Translations under genes and position numbers: made by a program
In this document: positions 62,510-64,000 of the stretch, one piece after another
How the letters are laid out: every line of letters begins with the position of its first letter
Numbering within the stretch: position 1 is the stretch's first letter
The notes under the pieces: generated by a model
Told to the model about the DNA's origin: nothing
The model's database searches: none
Seen by the model: only the letters and a program-made list of their open reading frames with translations
Assembly (NCBI RefSeq): GCF_022352215.1
Contig: NZ_JAKRWF010000003.1
Location: forward strand, 1-64,000
Reading direction: 5' to 3'
Source: Flavihumibacter cheonanensis
GTDB lineage: Bacteria > Bacteroidota > Bacteroidia > Chitinophagales > Chitinophagaceae
DNA length: 64,000 bases

Positions 62510-62962
62510 TTAACCACCGAGCGCTACTTTGAAATTGACGGTGGAGGGGGGAAGGCATTCTTTATCATTGCAGACCATGAATTCAACTTTGCCTGCGAGG
62601 GTAGGTTTAGCCTTGCCTTTCACTTTGACAACCTGTATAAAATCTACTTTTTTCTCGTAGTAACGAACTTCGGAGCTGAATGCCTCTTCGTATACTTTTT
62701 TGAGTTTCCCCTGCTCTTTTACCTGCCCGTCGAAGCTGATCAGGGGATTTTTGGTAAAATCAAAGGTGGTTGAAACGGGACCATCCCCGCCATTTTGGGC
62801 ATACATATGAAAATTGCCACCGATATCTGCGGTCATGCGGACCTCATAGGTGTTTTCTGCAATTTTTTTAGATTGAAAGGTCCAGCGAACCTGTTTTTCG
62901 CTTTGGGCAAAAGCACCTGTTGCAAGTACCAGTACCAGAAAAGAGAGTAACATTTTTTTCAT
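62510..62962 (-). CDS. Secreted stand-alone DsbD-alpha-like protein
   Basis: 150 residues with start at 62960-62962. Signal peptide 'LLSFLVLVLATGAFAQ'. The mature part matches the alpha (N-terminal) domain of DsbD: 'VRWTFQSKKIAENTYEVRMT', 'DIGGNFHMYAQNG' and 'GKVEFMVCNDKECLPPSTV', where C-N-D-K-E-C-L-P-P is the redox C-x4-C/C-x5-C type motif (compare the DsbD alpha 'C.d.gfCypP'). It is 15 bases upstream of the DsbD gene and in the same orientation, so it can supply the missing alpha cysteines in trans. Confidence 0.85.
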   Translation of the reverse strand: MKKMLLSFLVLVLATGAFAQSEKQVRWTFQSKKIAENTYEVRMTADIGGNFHMYAQNGGDGPVSTTFDFTKNPLISFDGQVKEQGKLKKVYEEAFSSEVRYYEKKVDFIQVVKVKGKAKPTLAGKVEFMVCNDKECLPPSTVNFKVALGG

Positions 62963-63030
62963 GGCTCAAAATTCAGCGAAAAAAATCAAATGTTATGTTA
63001 ACCAAGTCACACAAGATCTTAGATTAACAG

Positions 63031-63696
63031 TTATCTGACACCTAAAAGGGAAGCAAAAACAGTACGGCCATCCAGGTTACCGAGGGCTTCTGAAGTAGCT
63101 CTTTCGGGGTGGGGCATCATGCCGAATACATTTCCTGCGGCATTCCGGATACCGGCAATATTTCTGAGTGCTCCATTGGGGTTGGCTTTGGTGTCAATGG
63201 AACCACCGGCATCACAGTAGCGATAGATCACCTGGTTATTGGCTTCCAGTTGATCCAGGGTAGCTTCATCTGCGAAAAAACGTCCTTCCCCATGGGCGAT
63301 AGGAATTTTCAGGGCCTGGCTGGAATCCTCTCCTTTCAGGTACACATTTTTGCAGATAAACTGCTGATTGGCATTTCTTAATAATACACCGGGAAGCAGG
63401 TGAGCTTCACATAAAATCTGGAAACCGTTACAAACGCCCAGCACTTTTCCTCCTTTATTGGCAAATTCAATCACGCTTTGCATCATCGGGCTAAAGCGGG
63501 CTACTGCACCACAGCGCAGGTAATCGCCATAAGAAAATCCTCCGGGTAAAACAATGCAGTCGTTGGTGTTGAAGGCTGACAGGTCCTTGTCTTTATGCCA
63601 GAGCATGATGACTTCCTGCCCCAGGTCATTTTGCAGGGCTTCCTGCATATCGCGGTCACAGTTGGATCCGGGGAAAACGACTACACCAAACTTCAT
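63031..63696 (-). CDS. purQ: Phosphoribosylformylglycinamidine synthase subunit I (glutaminase)
   Basis: 221 residues from ATG 63694-63696; the open frame begins seven codons earlier at a TTG, but the conserved start is '[20 protein letters not shown]'. Glutamine amidotransferase class I features: '[13 protein letters not shown]'-type loop ('[20 protein letters not shown]'), nucleophile Cys in '[19 protein letters not shown]', and the His/Glu pair in 'MPHPERA'. It delivers ammonia to PurL in purine synthesis. Two genes away from dsbD, no operon partner from purine synthesis is in view. Confidence 0.96.
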   Translation of the reverse strand: MKFGVVVFPGSNCDRDMQEALQNDLGQEVIMLWHKDKDLSAFNTNDCIVLPGGFSYGDYLRCGAVARFSPMMQSVIEFANKGGKVLGVCNGFQILCEAHLLPGVLLRNANQQFICKNVYLKGEDSSQALKIPIAHGEGRFFADEATLDQLEANNQVIYRYCDAGGSIDTKANPNGALRNIAGIRNAAGNVFGMMPHPERATSEALGNLDGRTVFASLLGVR

Positions 63697-63706
63697 GTAC
63701 GATAAT

Positions 63707-64000
63707 TTAAGGCGCAAAAGTAATGAAATTGATGGCCATCACAAAGGCAAAGAGCAGCCAATGTAGAATCAGGGGGAACAATTTTTTATTGGGATAAAAA
63801 TAGGCTGCCGCATGAAAACAGGCGATGGGAATCACACTCAGCATCCAGTGCTGGTAATTGTCACCCGGATTTACAAGAATGACAATGAGTCCGACCAGCA
63901 GGATCAACAACAGCAAACTCCAGTTCTTTCGTACCTGGATCAGCATTTTATTCAGGTTGTCCTGCACGAAAAAGGCGCCAACCAAAAAAGGAATGACCAG
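63707..64000 (-). CDS. Multi-pass membrane protein, partial at the right edge
   Basis: The frame is open past 63985 to the window end ('[15 protein letters not shown]...'), so the N-terminus is missing; the visible part has about 97 residues. Three hydrophobic segments occur ('[18 protein letters not shown]', '[19 protein letters not shown]', '[19 protein letters not shown]'). The stop lies 11 bases before the purQ start. The fold and function are unrecognised. Confidence 0.6.
   Translation of the reverse strand: MVIPFLVGAFFVQDNLNKMLIQVRKNWSLLLLILLVGLIVILVNPGDNYQHWMLSVIPIACFHAAAYFYPNKKLFPLILHWLLFAFVMAINFITFAP

Overview
The window is a piece of a Bacteroidota chromosome, most likely a Chitinophagaceae-type bacterium. 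The evidence is two SusC/SusD outer-membrane uptake pairs, an ECF sigma/FecR regulator with a DUF4974-type tail, a DUF4293 protein, a 5'-nucleotidase split into two genes, weak Shine-Dalgarno sequences, and housekeeping genes (dnaA, uvrA, glyA, purQ) that mark it as chromosomal.

Layout. 1-3340: 5' part of a large secreted RHS-type protein that runs off the left edge. 3.9-6.2 kb: a minus-strand cluster of small genes of unknown role (two paralogous proteins, a DUF5675 protein, a holin-like peptide and a stand-alone LytTR regulator), with an array of 11-bp phased repeats in front of the main operon. 6.4-8.9 kb: two divergent AraC-type regulators and a small secreted protein. 8.9-18.1 kb: a FecA-type uptake locus (ECF sigma, FecR, STN-SusC, SusD) with small XRE regulators and a TlpA-type thioredoxin protein beside it. 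18.3-37.4 kb: a visibly AT-rich accessory island ending at a tRNA-Ser(GCU) gene next to dnaA. It holds a SIR2-like protein; an operon of a long BrxD-type ATPase fused to TerB-like and SAP repeats, a BrxHI-type helicase and a small membrane protein; two HEPN-like proteins; two orphan proteins of unknown function; a frameshifted DUF4145 gene; an IS91 transposase relic; a dGTPase/nucleotidyltransferase pair; and a TIR protein. 37.5-64 kb: core genome with dnaA, the split nucleotidase, a FAD enzyme, an ABC exporter, a coiled-coil protein behind two palindromic operators, a nitronate-monooxygenase-like enzyme, a sugar nucleotidyltransferase, glyA, a lysozyme-fold-like protein, uvrA, an ECF sigma factor, a second SusC/SusD pair, DsbD with a separate alpha-domain partner, purQ and a membrane protein cut by the right edge.

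The best candidates for undescribed biology are: (i) the TerB/SAP-BrxD + helicase + membrane protein operon, which has no other BREX gene nearby; (ii) the 11-bp phased array between a LytTR gene and a small unknown operon; (iii) the overlapping dGTPase and nucleotidyltransferase genes; and (iv) attC-like intergenic elements separating the defence genes on the minus strand. All functional statements come from reading motifs by eye; no database search was possible.
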